Shown in pieces: positions 10,754-23,567 of a stretch of DNA of 64,000 nucleotides (the first letter of the stretch is position 1; each line of letters begins with the position of its first letter). Under the pieces are notes generated by a model. The model was given only the letters and a program-made list of their open reading frames with translations. It did no database searches and was not told the origin of the DNA. The position numbers were made by a program, and so were the translations under genes. Source of the stretch: Xylona heveae TC161 (taxonomy: Eukaryota; Ascomycota; Xylonomycetes; Xylonales; Xylonaceae); contig NW_017264194.1 of NCBI RefSeq assembly GCF_001619985.1, positions 1,359,511 to 1,423,510 on the forward strand, read 5' to 3'.

Positions 10754-13700
10754 TTACTGCTTGCTCGTTTCAACCTGTGACGCTGCAGAATTGGCCATGT
10801 TCTTGGCCGCTTTGGGGAGATCAGGTATATCTTCTGGCTTTTGTCCAAGGTACTGTTCTAGCATGGTCTTGAGGACCTGTGCGCGAACCGGTTTCGCGAG
10901 ATAATCGTTCATTCCAGCCTCCAGACACTTTTCGCGATCTCCTCGGATAGCGCTTGCAGTCATCGCGATAACCCTAGAAGAAGTCAGAGACACTAATTCA
11001 AATAAGATCTAATGGAACAGCACTTTTCACTTACAAGACTCCTCTGACAAGCGGCATCTTGTCCTGCCGGATAAGCTTTGTAGCTTCATACCCATCAAGG
11101 ACCGGCATCTGAACGTCCATGAGCACTAAGTGATAAGCCTCATCAGCCCCTTTGGCGGCCCTTTCTCGAAGCGCCTCAAGCGCCTGTTGGCCGTCGTTGT
11201 ATGCATCGCACTTGAATCCGAGCTTCTGAACAAAAGACAAGGCAATTTTTTGATTCAAGGGGTTATCTTCGGCAATGCAGATGCGTATTTTTTCTCGCGG
11301 AATTTGTGATAAATCAATCGTTGGCGCAAAAGGATCGGAAACGGGTGGAGCGCTTGCTGGGGGAGAATAGATGGCCATTGGATCGGTTTCCTTTCCTGTG
11401 AGATGCTCGCCTTTGGCCAATGCATCCTTTGGCGCTTTGGAAAAGGTCAAGGTGAAATACACAGTCGTGCCAACACCAGGTGACGATTCCAGCCATATCT
11501 TGCCATTCAGCACATTCTCAATCATGGCCTTACAAATGCTCTGCAGACCAGTCAGCAAACTTGAACAGCTTGTCTCGAGCTGTGATGAAGTAAAAGTCAC
11601 GCGGTGAAGCCAGATCATTGTTCAGTAGAGCAGTTTGTTGCAACTATGCAAAAGGGAAATTTGGAATAGACAATTTCTTACCAAGCCAAGTCCAGACCCT
11701 CCATAGCTCCTTGCCGTACTGCTGTCCGCTTGCGAAAATGGTTGGAAGAGCCTCGAAAGCTGGTCTGAGGTGATTCCGATTCCCGTGTCGGAAACCGAGC
11801 AAGTAACCGTAAGTGAGTCTTCAGTTTCATAGTCTGTCGTCGCGCGCACAGTAACAGATCCACTAGGCGTGAACTTGTAGGCATTGCTGAGCAAGTTCAT
11901 GAAAATTTGATGCAAGCGAACCTAATCAGCCCTTGAGTTTAGTATTCCGTGGACTTTGCACCTGGGGACATTGATGCCATATCAACTTACCGGGTCACCC
12001 ATAACGAGCAACTTTCGATCTAGATTAAATTCCTCATGCGTTTCCAGCCCTCGCTCCAGATTGGTATAACTCAGCGCTCTGACTACTTCGGAGATACTCT
12101 CGTGGAGATTGAGAGGAATGTTGAGAAGGATCATCTTGCCAGCCTCAAGCTACGCAACGGGTTAGACAAACCGCGAAAAAGTCCGAAATATCCCAATCCA
12201 CTTACTTTGGAGAAATCTAGAATGTCATTGATTACAGTCAGGAGCGTATCAGCGCACACCCTAATAGAATCTGCGTAGCCACTTTGCTCTTCATTGAGAG
12301 CGGTGCCCTTTAGAAGCTCTGACATGCCAATAACACCGTTCAGAGGAGTGCGTAACTCGTGGGAAACATTGGCTAAGAACATTGATTTGGCCCTCGCAGC
12401 TTCTTCCTTCAGTCGTACGTTCCGCATTGCCTCTGCTTCAGCCAGTTTCGCTTTCTTTTCCGCTTCGCGAGCTTGGCTTAAGGCACGCTTCTGAGATTCG
12501 ATCATGGAAAGATTGCTGGCGCTGACTCTTTCGATGCGTTTGAACAAGAGTGCATTGGCAATTGAGATGCCAATCTATGCATTATTAGAAAACCATTTCA
12601 TTAAACAAGTGGGATTTGTTCATTGCTGAAACCAACCTGATTGACGAGCAGCCGCAGTACGGTAAGGTTCCGTTCCGTAAATGAGTTTGGTTGACCTTCA
12701 AGATAGAGTGCACCTACATGCATCATTAGTACTACATGAAGGAAATATAATCATTTCAAGACATACCAAGAAGTGAGTCCGTGTGGACGATAGGAAGTGC
12801 GATGATGGATTTGCCAATAGGGTTCTTGGCCAGATAGGCTTCGCTAACATTTGAAAATCGTTCATCCTCCATAAGATTCTGAACAAAGACGGGTTCCTTG
12901 AAACGCAAGACATAGAGAATGACTTGGCTGGAGAATTGACCTTCGACTGCATTGAGTGGCCGACCATCTGGATAGGATGTGACACCATTTTCAGGGTCGC
13001 CAACTGCCTTGATACTCCAGCTATCTGTAGAGGATCTATTAACACCATTTAATGAATAAATGAAATGCTTTTGATACGCACCTCCGTCTTCGGTCACAAT
13101 CGCAACCAGATCAGAAAGCCCACCAGTTGTTTCTAGAATGATGTCTGTCATTTTGGCCAGCAGACGATCAACATGCAGCTCAGAGGATAGGACTTGACTC
13201 GATTCTAGGATACTCGTCAAATCGATCATATCCAGACCGAGACCAGACAGACTCTGGTCATTCTTGACTTCTTCGGCCGCAAAGCTCGGGTTCAGCCACG
13301 CTCGAGTACGATCTTGACTGGTCTCCTGTCCTAGATTGTGGGTGGTCTGTCTCTCATTCTGCTCAAGGCGATATGTAGTGTTCTCGGAGAAATCGGTTTG
13401 GCAACCCGTGTCTACCTTGTTCAGGCTCTTTGCACCGCCGAGAAGAGCGAGATGCTTTTCGGTGAGATGCTTAGCCTTGCCAGTCGCACTTATTCTGTTA
13501 TACGTGGCAATTGCATCGCGTATGGCGCTTCTCCCCGCCCTCCTGCTCCCCCTTCGCAAGAAAAACTCGGCTAGGAGTTCGTGGCCCAATGCTTCCTCGA
13601 GGACGAAGTGTTGTAGCTGCGCATGGTCCAAGCAACTTTCATAGTTCCCTAGCGCAGATTCATAATCGCCTTCAAAGTCACTTATCTCAGCGCTCAGTAG

Positions 13701-16700
13701 CGAGGACCAAACTGCATAATTTATCTCGTTGACAGCTCCCCAAGCTCGAATCTTGTCCCTCAGATCTCGTACAAATCTTAAAGTCTCTAGCTTTGCCTCA
13801 GAAGACCTTGCTTGCGATCGGGCGAGGCTTATTTTGGCAAGTCCGAGGTAGAGCAGGACGCCCCGGTGCTGTCGCATTGACCAAAGACTATTCAGATTCT
13901 GCAGCATGCTTTCGCCAAGTCTCACGGCTTGGGCAAGGTGCCCAAAGAAATATAGCGGCATTATCAGAAAACTTTGGTAGTTTTGAAGTGCTCTTTCCGG
14001 TTTGGATAATGCCGTCTGGATTTCGGCCATGTATGTTTCAGAATTGTGATTTTCGTCGTTGCAGACTTCTTTGGGAGATTCATAATTTGTCTTTCCCTGA
14101 AGAGCTCGGCAGACTTGCTGAACGGCCATCAGGAAGACGCCCCCTCGAAAGTCCTTGGACCAGGCGAAAATTTCTTCGCCGTAGCCTGTATCAATTAGCA
14201 TAAATTTTTACAATAAAAACTCTAGCAGCGCGATAGGAGCAACGCACTGATACAAAATCCTTCAATTTCGGCCATATCTTCTGAGCAATACAGCTTACAG
14301 ACGGCCACTGCCCCAAGAACAGTGAGGGTCAAAGTCTAATTGCTTCGTTAGCATTGTTCTAACAAATATGACTCTTGGGAGTGAGCATTTACCTTATCTT
14401 CTGCAGTCGTATCTAGTGCAGCTTCAAGGGTAGAACGCTGCTTTTGACAATGCTTCGTAAAATGTGAGACTAGCATGCATTGACTGATATGTCCTCGAAA
14501 AAAGACTTCAGAGTGGTAGGTGAATCTTGAAAGTAATTCATGAGAAAATTCGCCCATTCGGACCCCAAATTCAATCATGCTGAAACGGCTGCAGCATATG
14601 GATGCCAGGTGAGTATAGCAAAGACCGACTTGAGGATAGAGTCCCTGATCAAGGTGAATTGAAACAGCATGCAACGTAACTTGATAGAACAGCAACGGGT
14701 CTGTCCACCATGCTACACCTTGAATTTCGACAAGACAAGCTAAGTGAAGAAAAGTCAGCGATATAATCGATCCCGGGAAAATCAGTAGCAAGACTTACAA
14801 GCTAAAGCGAGAAGATTTCTATCTTGGGATTCTTGAGCCATTAGGGCGTGACTTAGGTCCATATCTTGCAGCTTGGTTTTCAGCTTGTGAAACCAGCTAT
14901 CACAATCGTCCCAGGTCATTTCCGTCAGGACCAGGCCAAGGTCAGCGAGACAATTTCGTAGAGCCTGAAATGTAGCAAAAGTGTCGCCGCTTTGAGTGAA
15001 GACTCGGCTCTGCAGAACCCATGAGCGAGTCTTGTCGACCACATCTTTTGCATGTTTGAAAGTCTGGTGAAGCAGCTCGAGTGCTTCCGGCAAAAGCCCT
15101 TGATACAAGTGACATTCTGCAGCTCTGCGATGGATTAGCGTGGAAAATTGGTATTTTGCGACGCCCTGATGGCAAACATGGATTTATGATGGACGCATGA
15201 GAGGGACACAATAGCTGAATAGTAAATGTAAAATAGGACCCATCTCACTTACCGATTGTAGAGCTGGAGTGTCTTTGTGATGAGACCGAGTTAGTATACG
15301 AACCAAATAATCGGAAACCTTAGCGTCGCTTACCTCTTGATAGGAAACATCTGATAATGAATCATTCCACGGTTCCGATTGCAAGAGTTCCAGGCAATGC
15401 GAATAATAGTATAAAGCTGCAGCTTTGGCGCCAGACTCGCTAGCCTTCGTAGCGGCTTGCACTAGCAAGTCCCTGAAGTGCCTTCTAGCGGGGACCCGCT
15501 CCCTGATCAGGTTGACTGCGAAGCATATATGTTGGCACCGAGAGTAAAGGGTACGGTCATCCATCTCGCTGTATTTCATTAACGCTTGCGCAATCATGTA
15601 ATGCATCTTTTGAAGGGCACTAGGATCCCTAAGTGTCGCTGCCGCAGTGGTATATCGATCATGAGAGAATCTGTCCGTTATGTTAGTATTCAACTGCCAA
15701 ACCAGGGTTTTCTTCATCCCCTCTTTTGTTCTCTCTCCCTAAGAAGATCAGCAACTCACCGGAAGTGATCTTCGTCCTCGTCTGCAATAAGTACATGAGC
15801 CCCGATGGCAGCCTGCAACCCATCGACAATATCCTCATCAGCCACAAGGAATACTGGCGTCGTAAGTGGTTCACCCATGGCCTCGTCCTCCGAGGCGAAT
15901 TCTCCTGACATCAATTTCTGTATCAGTGCGAAAGAAAAGGTATGTCCCAATAATGATGCCCAGGCCAGTATCGTGCGCGCGGGTCGCGGAAGCTCCCTGA
16001 GCCGTCGTGCAACAAAATCGCCGCTTAGTTGTTGACCATACTGTTCGACTTGGAATTCGGAAAAGACTTTGTCAAGGTCGTATTCCCAGGATGTCTCTTG
16101 CCACGAATACCAGACACAGTTTTTCCTGTAGCAAGTGTCCTAAGAAAAGAGCCATCAGCAGCTGAATTTAGAGACGAAGATGATGCAGCACTTACAAGCA
16201 TCTCCCGCAGCATAAAAGGATTCCCGTTCGACTTCTCTTGTATAACAGATGCCAAAGGAAAGACATAGTCCGCGGGGCGATGGAGCGTAGTTGAGACATA
16301 TTCTACGATATCGTCCTCGCTGAGAGGCGCAAGTTCAATATTCGTAATTGCGGCGTGGTCGCTGTCGAAGATCCCACGAAGCTTAGGATTCGAGAAAGCT
16401 CCAGGGCGGAGTGTCACCTGTACAAGACATGGTTAGCGCGGAATGCTGTAACAGGCAGAAGGAGAAAGGGCCGCTTACAATGAGCACGAGCCTTATTCTA
16501 CTGGAAACAATCTTCGAGATCATATCCAGAGACTCTTCGTCTGCCGAGTGAAGGCTGCTTTCCGTTAGCTCGTGTCATTCCAGCCCATCCGGTAAAAGAC
16601 TTACTCGTCCAGACAAAGGCAAATAAATTTATGTGCTGTCAGAGTTCTAAGGACGTCCAAAAAGAGATTTATAAAACGCATCGACCTTGAGGACAGCATC

Positions 16701-19170
16701 AAATCATTCGTCGCAGAAGGTATCGTACCACCAATCGTAGGGATTTGCGGGCGAAGTGGCGGAGTCCCAATACTAGATCCGTTTGTCGATGTGCCTATGC
16801 TGCTTCCATGACGGGAAGACGAGGCCCGCGAACTTGAGAAACCAATGACCCACTCTGGCAAATCAAGCATGGTGTGGAGCACACCCCAGATAGGTCTAAT
16901 TTTGGCTCGCAAAGAAGTATGAAACTCTGTCGATATATCGGCTTCTGAGAAGATCTGGCGAAATAATGAGCTCATCAATTTCAGGACGGGCTCGAATGGC
17001 GACCCCTTTGAGTTATCGAATTTGGCAGAGGCAACGTATCTGAATGATTGGAAAAAGTCAGTACCATAATCATACCGCGACTTAAAGGAAGCTATTTTGA
17101 ACATTGCCATCGGAGCGCGGCGGAAATGCAATAGGGCAGTAAAGCACCAGAGAAGAAAAAATACGCAAAACACAGCAAATTTGATGATCAGAAAAATAAA
17201 TTCACAGTGAGAGGCTTACCCGAGCCGCCTGGCTTCCGCATGAACACTTTGCGCCAGGCAGGATTTTCCTAGTCCGGCCGCACCCGTGATCGTGATCACT
17301 TCGCAAAGACCTCTTCGCCGGAATTTCGAGCCGTATGATCGCTTTGCCAAACTTGACGACCGATCAGAAAGACTGGCTCTTCCAAGCGATCCACTAGGAA
17401 TAGAAGACGGTCGTACGTCATCCAAGCTATCAGTGGAGATTTTTCCGGTCGACGAGGCCGATGGTCTCGAGCTTGGCACCTCCGGAATGCTTTCACAGAT
17501 TCCCTGAGAAGAAGGCATCAATGACGGTCCAAGACCGGACAGAGCAGCTCCGTCGTCTCCTCCATGAGAGCTGGTCGTGTCACTGGATCCGTCGCCGAAC
17601 TCAAGGACGTCATTTCGAGGATCCGAAATGGAGGAGCCAGAGCTAATACTGTATAGGCCGTTTTTGGAAGTGCCCACGTAACCATGGCGCTTACTTGAGC
17701 GTTCTAAAATTTGCAAAATCTGGGCGTGTTCCTCTTGCCGGCCAACCATGGTCGTGGGTAGTTTGAAAAAGGAGGACACGTCCCGCGTGCCTATCTCAAA
17801 GTTCCCCAAGGCCTTTGTGTCTCCATTGACGAGTATCCTTCTAAAAGTCTTGAGATCATACTTGAGGCCAAGAACTGAATGGTAGCGCTGATCAATTTTT
17901 TTGTGCGTCATCCTCTGGATAATGTTGGAGAGAGCGTCGGGAACCTCAGGACGTTTCGAGGTAACTGGCGGTATTCGACGACTCAAAACGCTCTGCATAA
18001 CATCCATAGGGGTCTGAACGGCGTCAAAGAACATTAGTCGTCTCATCATTCAACAACGGTAAAGAGGACTGGACCAGGAGAAAGAACTCACGTCGCCATC
18101 AAACGCCGGTTGAGCGGTTAGCAGGGTCCAGAAGAGTACCCCTAAGCTGTAGATGTCCGTGCGACTATCTGGTTCCGCCGGCATGCGGCCAGTCTGTTCC
18201 GGAGCAATATACTGTAGTTTATCCTTGACGCCAATCTCCCTAGAGAGTGATGACCATCCAGTGCTCGTCAACCCATTCTCAAAGGACCGCGGGCCAGACC
18301 CGAAATTGATCAGCTTCACCAAGCCGGTCGACTGGTTGAAATGAAAAGCATCTCCGCGTAATTCTCCATGTACAATCTTGTGTCCATTATGTAACAGTTC
18401 GAGACATTCACAAGCGCCCACAGCGAAATCCAAAAAGACCTGGACAGACATTCGTTCTTCGCCGCCATCAGCACCATTTTCTCCGGCACCAACATTCTCC
18501 GACGACGAGTGGGAGGCAGAGTTGCGATACTGAGGACTGCGGAGACTTAACAGATCCTTGACGTAGTTGCGTCCAGGAGATTCGAAAATGGATACAACAA
18601 TGGGACCAGGGTCATCTGGTAGGCGGGGCAACCATGTCAACTCGATGGGACGAACCGTATGCCGGCAATTCTTGTCGATGGTTTGAATCAGCGTTTTGCA
18701 GAGATGAAATTCCCGCTCCAGCCGTAAAACATGAGTGGAAATGCGCGCGACGACGGGCAGAAATCCTTCCGCGAGTGCTTCAGCTTTGGCAGCAGCCTCA
18801 CTTCCGTGCTCGCCCTGATCACTATTTGATGATTGATTCGGTCTATTCGTGGAATCCGCCGAACCAGATGGTGACTGGGCCCGTGCGGGGCTTGATTGCT
18901 GAAGCGCTGCAGACTGCTTCGAAAGCCGGTGATGGTCGCTGATCTTGCGCAGCCCAAAGACGTGCCAATTATCGTAACTCTAATTCAAACACAAAAAAAC
19001 ACGCGAGTCAGTCATCCGAGTTGTTCTGCGCCTGGCCAAGCTTGTGATGCTGGTGGGCAACCTACCGAATGAAAAGGTTCCGTCGTCTCGTCCCAGACGT
19101 ATCCCGGTATCTGCGCAAGACGTTTTGACAGCTGAGGCGGAGGTTCCGCCGCCAGCTCCTGGCGATCCAT
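10754..19170 (-). CDS. Group X hybrid histidine kinase with N-terminal kinase-like domain
   Basis: Twenty exons give 2316 residues: 19066-19170, 18092-18979, 17220-18013, 16605-17039, 16479-16554, 16196-16417, 15760-16139, 15334-15670, 15253-15272, 14799-15124, 14393-14739, 14248-14335, 13082-14185, 12767-13024, 12637-12713, 12206-12574, 11991-12149, 11682-11921, 11035-11540, 10754-10973. Order of parts: Ser/Thr-kinase-like domain (to about 440); AAA-type ATPase with P-loop GAAGLGKS (575-582); a long helical TPR-like region; GAF domain (about 1650-1830); HisKA with H-box [12 protein letters not shown] (phospho-His 1891); HATPase with N-box MNLLSNA (about 2004-2008) and GGSGLGL; receiver domain with acidic pair after CIAEDN and phospho-acceptor Asp in VLMDVQMP (about 2217). 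This is the architecture of the Chk1/Mak2-like group X sensors that feed the Ypd1 phosphorelay in stress signalling. The kinase-like domain has HGE (239-241) instead of HRD and NFG (260-262) instead of DFG, so it is probably a pseudokinase. Confidence 0.95.
15253..15272 (-). other. 20-nt internal exon of the histidine kinase gene
   Basis: This exon codes TLQLYN plus two bases of the next codon. It is required to join SDVSYQE to [10 protein letters not shown] in the helical region with the correct phase, and restores the ETLQLY-xR-AAE pattern I expect in this family. It is bounded by a CAAAG acceptor and a GTAAGT donor, with introns of 61 and 128 nt on the two sides. Confidence 0.8.
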
Positions 19171-22001
19171 CCTTACGCGCGAGCCGTATGGATTTATATG
19201 AGTCAGAGCATTGCCGGTGATCCGGGGTGAGGTTGATGAGGAAAGGATAAGGCGGGATCGATGAAGAGAGGTTCGAATAGGTCAGGGTCGGGTTTCGTCC
19301 CCGACAGGAGAGATTTGGGGACAAGCCAAAGGGAGGGCCAGAAGTCACGCAGAGGCCACAGGGGAATCTCAGATATCAAGGGTCGAAGGTTATAGATTGA
19401 CGGGCAGTATCGTGGGGAGAGGCAATGTTGGTGTGCAGGTGAACCGTAAGGCCAACAAGACGGCAGCACGTGAGATGAGGGATCGCGATCTTCCAGTGAT
19501 TCGGAGCAGCGTTGTCCTGCAACATTTGGGTCAAGTATAACTTGTTACACTACTACTGCCAACTGCCGCACTCAAACAGTGGTCCATACGGGGGCTAGAC
19601 ATCAGTTGGGGTAGCCCATGGCACGAGGTTGGCTTTAGATCGGATAATTAGGTAACTGCACGCAAGTTCGGCGAGCAAAAGCAGGGCAGAACGATTTCTC
19701 TCAGAGAAGAATCCTAGGGCCAACGGGCAGATTAATTAAATCGCCAATGGGGCCAGCGGGAACAGGAACACCGTCGCCCTACTGATTACTGTGTCTGCCA
19801 ACCTTCCTTGGGTATGACCCGCCCAAAGCCCACAAAGTCACAGACCAACTGCGCATCTTGCCATGGGGGATTGCTGGTTCGGTAATCCTTCCCTGAAGGT
19901 CTTTAGTTTCGCCCTGATTTCAGCTGGGAAAAGAGTGCTGGGAATTTGAACAAATTTTCCGTCCTTGAGAAAATCCCATACGAGGACTAGTATTCCCCAC
20001 TGACCCACGAAAAGCTGCAGGGGTCACTTGAGCCCTCCACACAATGAGAAGGTACAAATTCCTAATTGTAAATCAATAATCCCATCACCCAACTCTCTGA
20101 GTATACTAGGTAGGTACCTTAGGTACTTTAAAACCAAAGGCTCGGTGCACATCCAAAGGTATTCTGATTCTGATCTTTTGGAGTTCTCCTTGTCTTTAAT
20201 TCATATATTCCTGACTGACTTACGTAAGTGTATGCACTTTGAAAACGCCTCACATAGTACCAACTGACTGCGGTACCTGAGCTATTCTAGACAATTGATA
20301 TGAAATGCACGGTGAAGTAACCACTGGCCAAAACCCCTCCCCCTACTGGGAGCCGGCGCACTTGGCGCAAGGGCCCCAAACCCATTTAAAGCCGAGACAT
20401 TGTGGTGACTTTTCGCATTTTGCGCGCTTGAAAAGCAATCCAGAACCACGCATACAAAAGCAGCCCGAGGTTTGATCCGTACAAGGCCCTGAAATTCTAA
20501 TCACTCTCTATCGAAATCTCAGTCCCACAAAAATATTCTCGTGCTCAAGCGCGGCATCGCCAAGGTTCTGTACTGAATATTATCGTAGTGACTCCGGAGC
20601 TATGCAAGGGCCTGATGGCGAAGTCTTTGCCTCCGTGCATACACTAACGCGTAATGATATACAAAGTACCGCACAATAAAATCACAACCCAAAATTTATC
20701 AACACTTGTTTTGAATACTGCATTTCAGGCGAACAATACAAAGGCATTCTCATACTCGTGAAATAATGTTGTATATTTAATCACAAGACTGAGCTTTTAT
20801 TTTGTGCACCTATACGCCGATATCAAAAATATCTTCAAATTTTTAATTGCTTTAAATTTTTCTTTTATTTTGTTTTTGGTTGCCCCCTCAAAGTTCACTC
20901 TCCTTTCTTCTCAATTCTTCAATGGTGGTCATGTCTTCCTCAATGCTTCGCCTCAAAGGACTGCCACGAGTTGTCTGCAAAGAAAAGCTTGGTTTTGCAT
21001 AGTAAAGGGGAACGGCAGGTTTAGCCTAGAGTGACCAAACCCAGTCAGGCGAGGCCCGGAATTGCGCCCGGCAGGTCCTGGAAGTGTTTACTACCGCGTA
21101 CGTATTTTGGCCTGAGACAGAACGCTGATCATGTTCGCGCACTCCTTCTAACACAATCAATGTCTTGCATTTACTAGCAACTCCAGCAGACGACTTGTAG
21201 AGCTCCTCCGTAATTTAGCCATGTCTTCAGCTAGCGTATGGGACTCAACACCTTTGTAGCCGCAGAGCAAGCAGAGACGAAGCCACAGGCCAATGAAGGT
21301 GAAAAAGGGGCGGCGTTATTGTCCGGCCCTTCTCTGCATCTATGCATCTAACTCACGGTGTCAAATCTGATCCATCCCCGGCTCCCAAAACCTCTGCCAC
21401 TGTGCCCAGCCGCTCCCGGCCGGTCCGCAAGAGCGGGTTTCAGGAAGACTTACATATGAATGAAACGAAGAACACAGGTGACGATACGATTAATATCATT
21501 GCCGATTGCTTGTTGGTCATCGCTTCTGTCACCTGGAATCCATTGACCATTATCGGGGAAACCCTTTTCCCGCCTAATCGTTTGGACTGGAGCGTTTTCA
21601 GGCTTGGGTTACACACAAACCCCAGGAAGCTCACGCCCAAGCCAGAAAAAAGTCACGAGGCAAGTAGGCATGTATGACATTAGAAGAATTAAATTGGAAT
21701 ATAGAGCTTCCCCAAAGCGCTAGTAAAACAACTCTATCACAAGAAGCGCGCATTGAACGCGTGATGATATCCAGAGAGATCGGCAAGTTAAGGATGGCAT
21801 AGAAGGGGGCATCTTGGAATGGAACCCCCAAAAAATATAGTCTGTACCCAATCTTTTCTAGCGCGACAGCTGTCTCTGCAGTTCCTCACATCTTAGCCGC
21901 GAAGGATCAAGGAGTATCTCGATACTAAAACATAATGTATTCCTGCCTTTGAGCTCCTATTGATGGGGTGGATGAGATGACGGGCCGACTAAGGCCCTTT
22001 T
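19171..22001. other. 2.8 kb intergenic region upstream of the histidine kinase gene
   Basis: This lies between the start of the histidine kinase and the 3' end of the nucleotide-sugar transporter. It is AT-rich from about 20680 to 20900 and contains the AGGTACCTTAGGTAC-like motif near 20110-20130 that recurs in other spacers of this window. The + strand frames at 20028, 20804 and 21342 are short and unrecognised. No gene is supported. Confidence 0.5.
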
Positions 22002-23567
22002 TCACGTGGACTGATCTCCAACCTTATCGCCAATGAGCGACGAAAGATACTTAGAGGATCCGATAGTGTTAGGGACATAGGATGGTGCCACAACCGGACC
22101 CAGACCACCCAAGACGAGGATGAAAACGAACAGCGCCAGGCCGAGCACGATGAGCTTGCGTAGCGCCGGGTGACGGACGCCGTAGTCAGCCCAAGCGAGG
22201 CGAGCCTGGGTGCCGTGCTCCTTAATCTTGTCGGCGCCCAGCTTGTAGTAAACCAATCCAGAAAGGGCGATGCTGTAGCCGAAGAACTGGAGGAGAGTGA
22301 CATGAGTGCCCCAGATAAGCATAGACGCACCGACAAGAAGGATATCCTTGAGGACACCACACAGGGTGAGCGCAAGGGACGAGGTCTTGCCGATCTGGAA
22401 AAATTGTCAATGGCTCGACCCGAGGCGGAAGATGACGTGGTGTGTACTTACCAGGAATACTACTGAGACATTCAGCAAGAAGGCAACCATGGCATTGGCC
22501 AGAAGCGTCCAGATGCCAACATTGTAGATATCCTGCAACTGCAGCTTCGGAATCTCGAAAATGAGTGCGACAACGAAATTCATGACAGCGCAAACAGGCG
22601 CATAATAGTAGACTGAAACAAGGGGATCCATCTTAAACTCAGATGAGCTAAGAAGGCGCTGCACCATGACCAATCGAATTGCTTCAAACGTCAGGCCGAA
22701 AATCTGGTAGAAGAAGCCGGTCCAAATGAACTTGATCTCGCCAACTGACGCAATGACCACGCCAATAACTATAAAGGAAACGTTGAAGAGCTTTTTCATG
22801 TCTGGTGGTGCCATTCCGAGAGACCAAGTCGCGAAGAGCACCGCAACCGGGGTAGTGGCCTAAATAATGGAAATTAGTGATACAATCCAGTAGCGGAGCC
22901 AAAGCGAAAAGTGTACTCACCTTGAGCATTTGAATGAAGGCAACGCTGAGGTACAGGTAGGTCAGGTTGCCGCAAATCAGACTTAAGCTGAAGAACAATC
23001 CAATGGGCATGATAGCTCTCAAATAGACACGACCAGTCATCTTTACTGACTTCCGTCCATCCAAAACCGTGGTCGTTCGCGCAAGAATCTGAGTCATGAT
23101 TGTGGCAAAGGTAAGGTGCCATGTCGTCAGAATAATTGCTATATTATCGTCCCGCATCAGTATCTGTCATCCATGCGGATAAGTTTTTTTGTTTTCATGA
23201 AGTAAAACATACGAAAGTCTGGAAGAACACCGTTAGCTTAGCAGCATGGCTTGGAGAAATACTTCAACTTACGAAATTTGGCCTTTTGATTGTCCAAAAC
23301 CCATTTGTTAAACAGGATAACACCTGAACTGCATGCAATCCAGAATCTGAAGACAACAAGCGGAGTCAATGGAAGTGTCCCCTATGACCAAGGGAGATCT
23401 GGATTGAAAGGGGCGTACATTACGTAGAACGATGCATGGATCGAAGATGTTGGTTTTGCTTTTTCTGACTTTTGCGCATCTGGATTGACCGTGGGCAATA
23501 CGGGAGTGGGCTCGGGTCGAGACAAATCTCCCGAGGTGCGAACCTTTTCTTCAGCGGCGGCAGCCAT
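22002..23567 (-). CDS. glfB: Nucleotide-sugar transporter (TPT/DMT family), probable UDP-Galf transporter
   Basis: Six exons (23419-23567, 23273-23346, 23213-23218, 22921-23138, 22452-22859, 22002-22394) give 415 residues. After a cytosolic N-terminus of about 45 residues come about ten hydrophobic helices: FYVIFWIACSSGVILFNKWV, the LTTWHLTFATIMTQ segment, LSVAFIQMLKATTPVAVLF, and the C-terminal half with SVVFLIGKTSSLALTLCGVL. These are hallmarks of the triose-phosphate/nucleotide-sugar transporter family of the Golgi. It lies head to head with UDP-galactopyranose mutase. From memory, the UDP-galactofuranose transporter of Aspergillus fumigatus (GlfB; UgtA in A. nidulans) lies next to the mutase gene in the same way, so I assign that function by family plus context. 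The third exon is only 6 nt. ATG 23567 is preferred; an in-frame ATG at 23654 would add 29 residues. Confidence 0.85.
23213..23218 (-). other. glfB: Putative 6-nt microexon in the UDP-Galf transporter gene
   Basis: The six bases ACTTTC are flanked by TTCCAG and GTATGT. Including them joins AKF to PIILTTWHL as AKF-HF-PIIL, keeping the aromatic-x-aromatic-Pro pattern usual at this point. Skipping them also keeps frame (AKF-PIIL), so the exon is a prediction and may be optional. Confidence 0.6.

Noticed and set aside
15125-15252. Alternative acceptor at CCATCAG giving [10 protein letters not shown] before [12 protein letters not shown]
   Set aside because: It breaks phase with the 20-nt exon; the acceptor at ATCGCAG (15125) keeps phase and gives the expected [11 protein letters not shown].
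17040-17219. Possible extra coding exon in the 180-nt intron of the histidine kinase gene
   Set aside because: Direct joining gives [17 protein letters not shown], the expected family sequence with correct phase; the open frame in the intron adds a hydrophobic stretch foreign to the family.
19265-19300. GGTTCGAA string resembling a tRNA B box
   Set aside because: No acceptor stem, D arm or anticodon arm can be paired around it.
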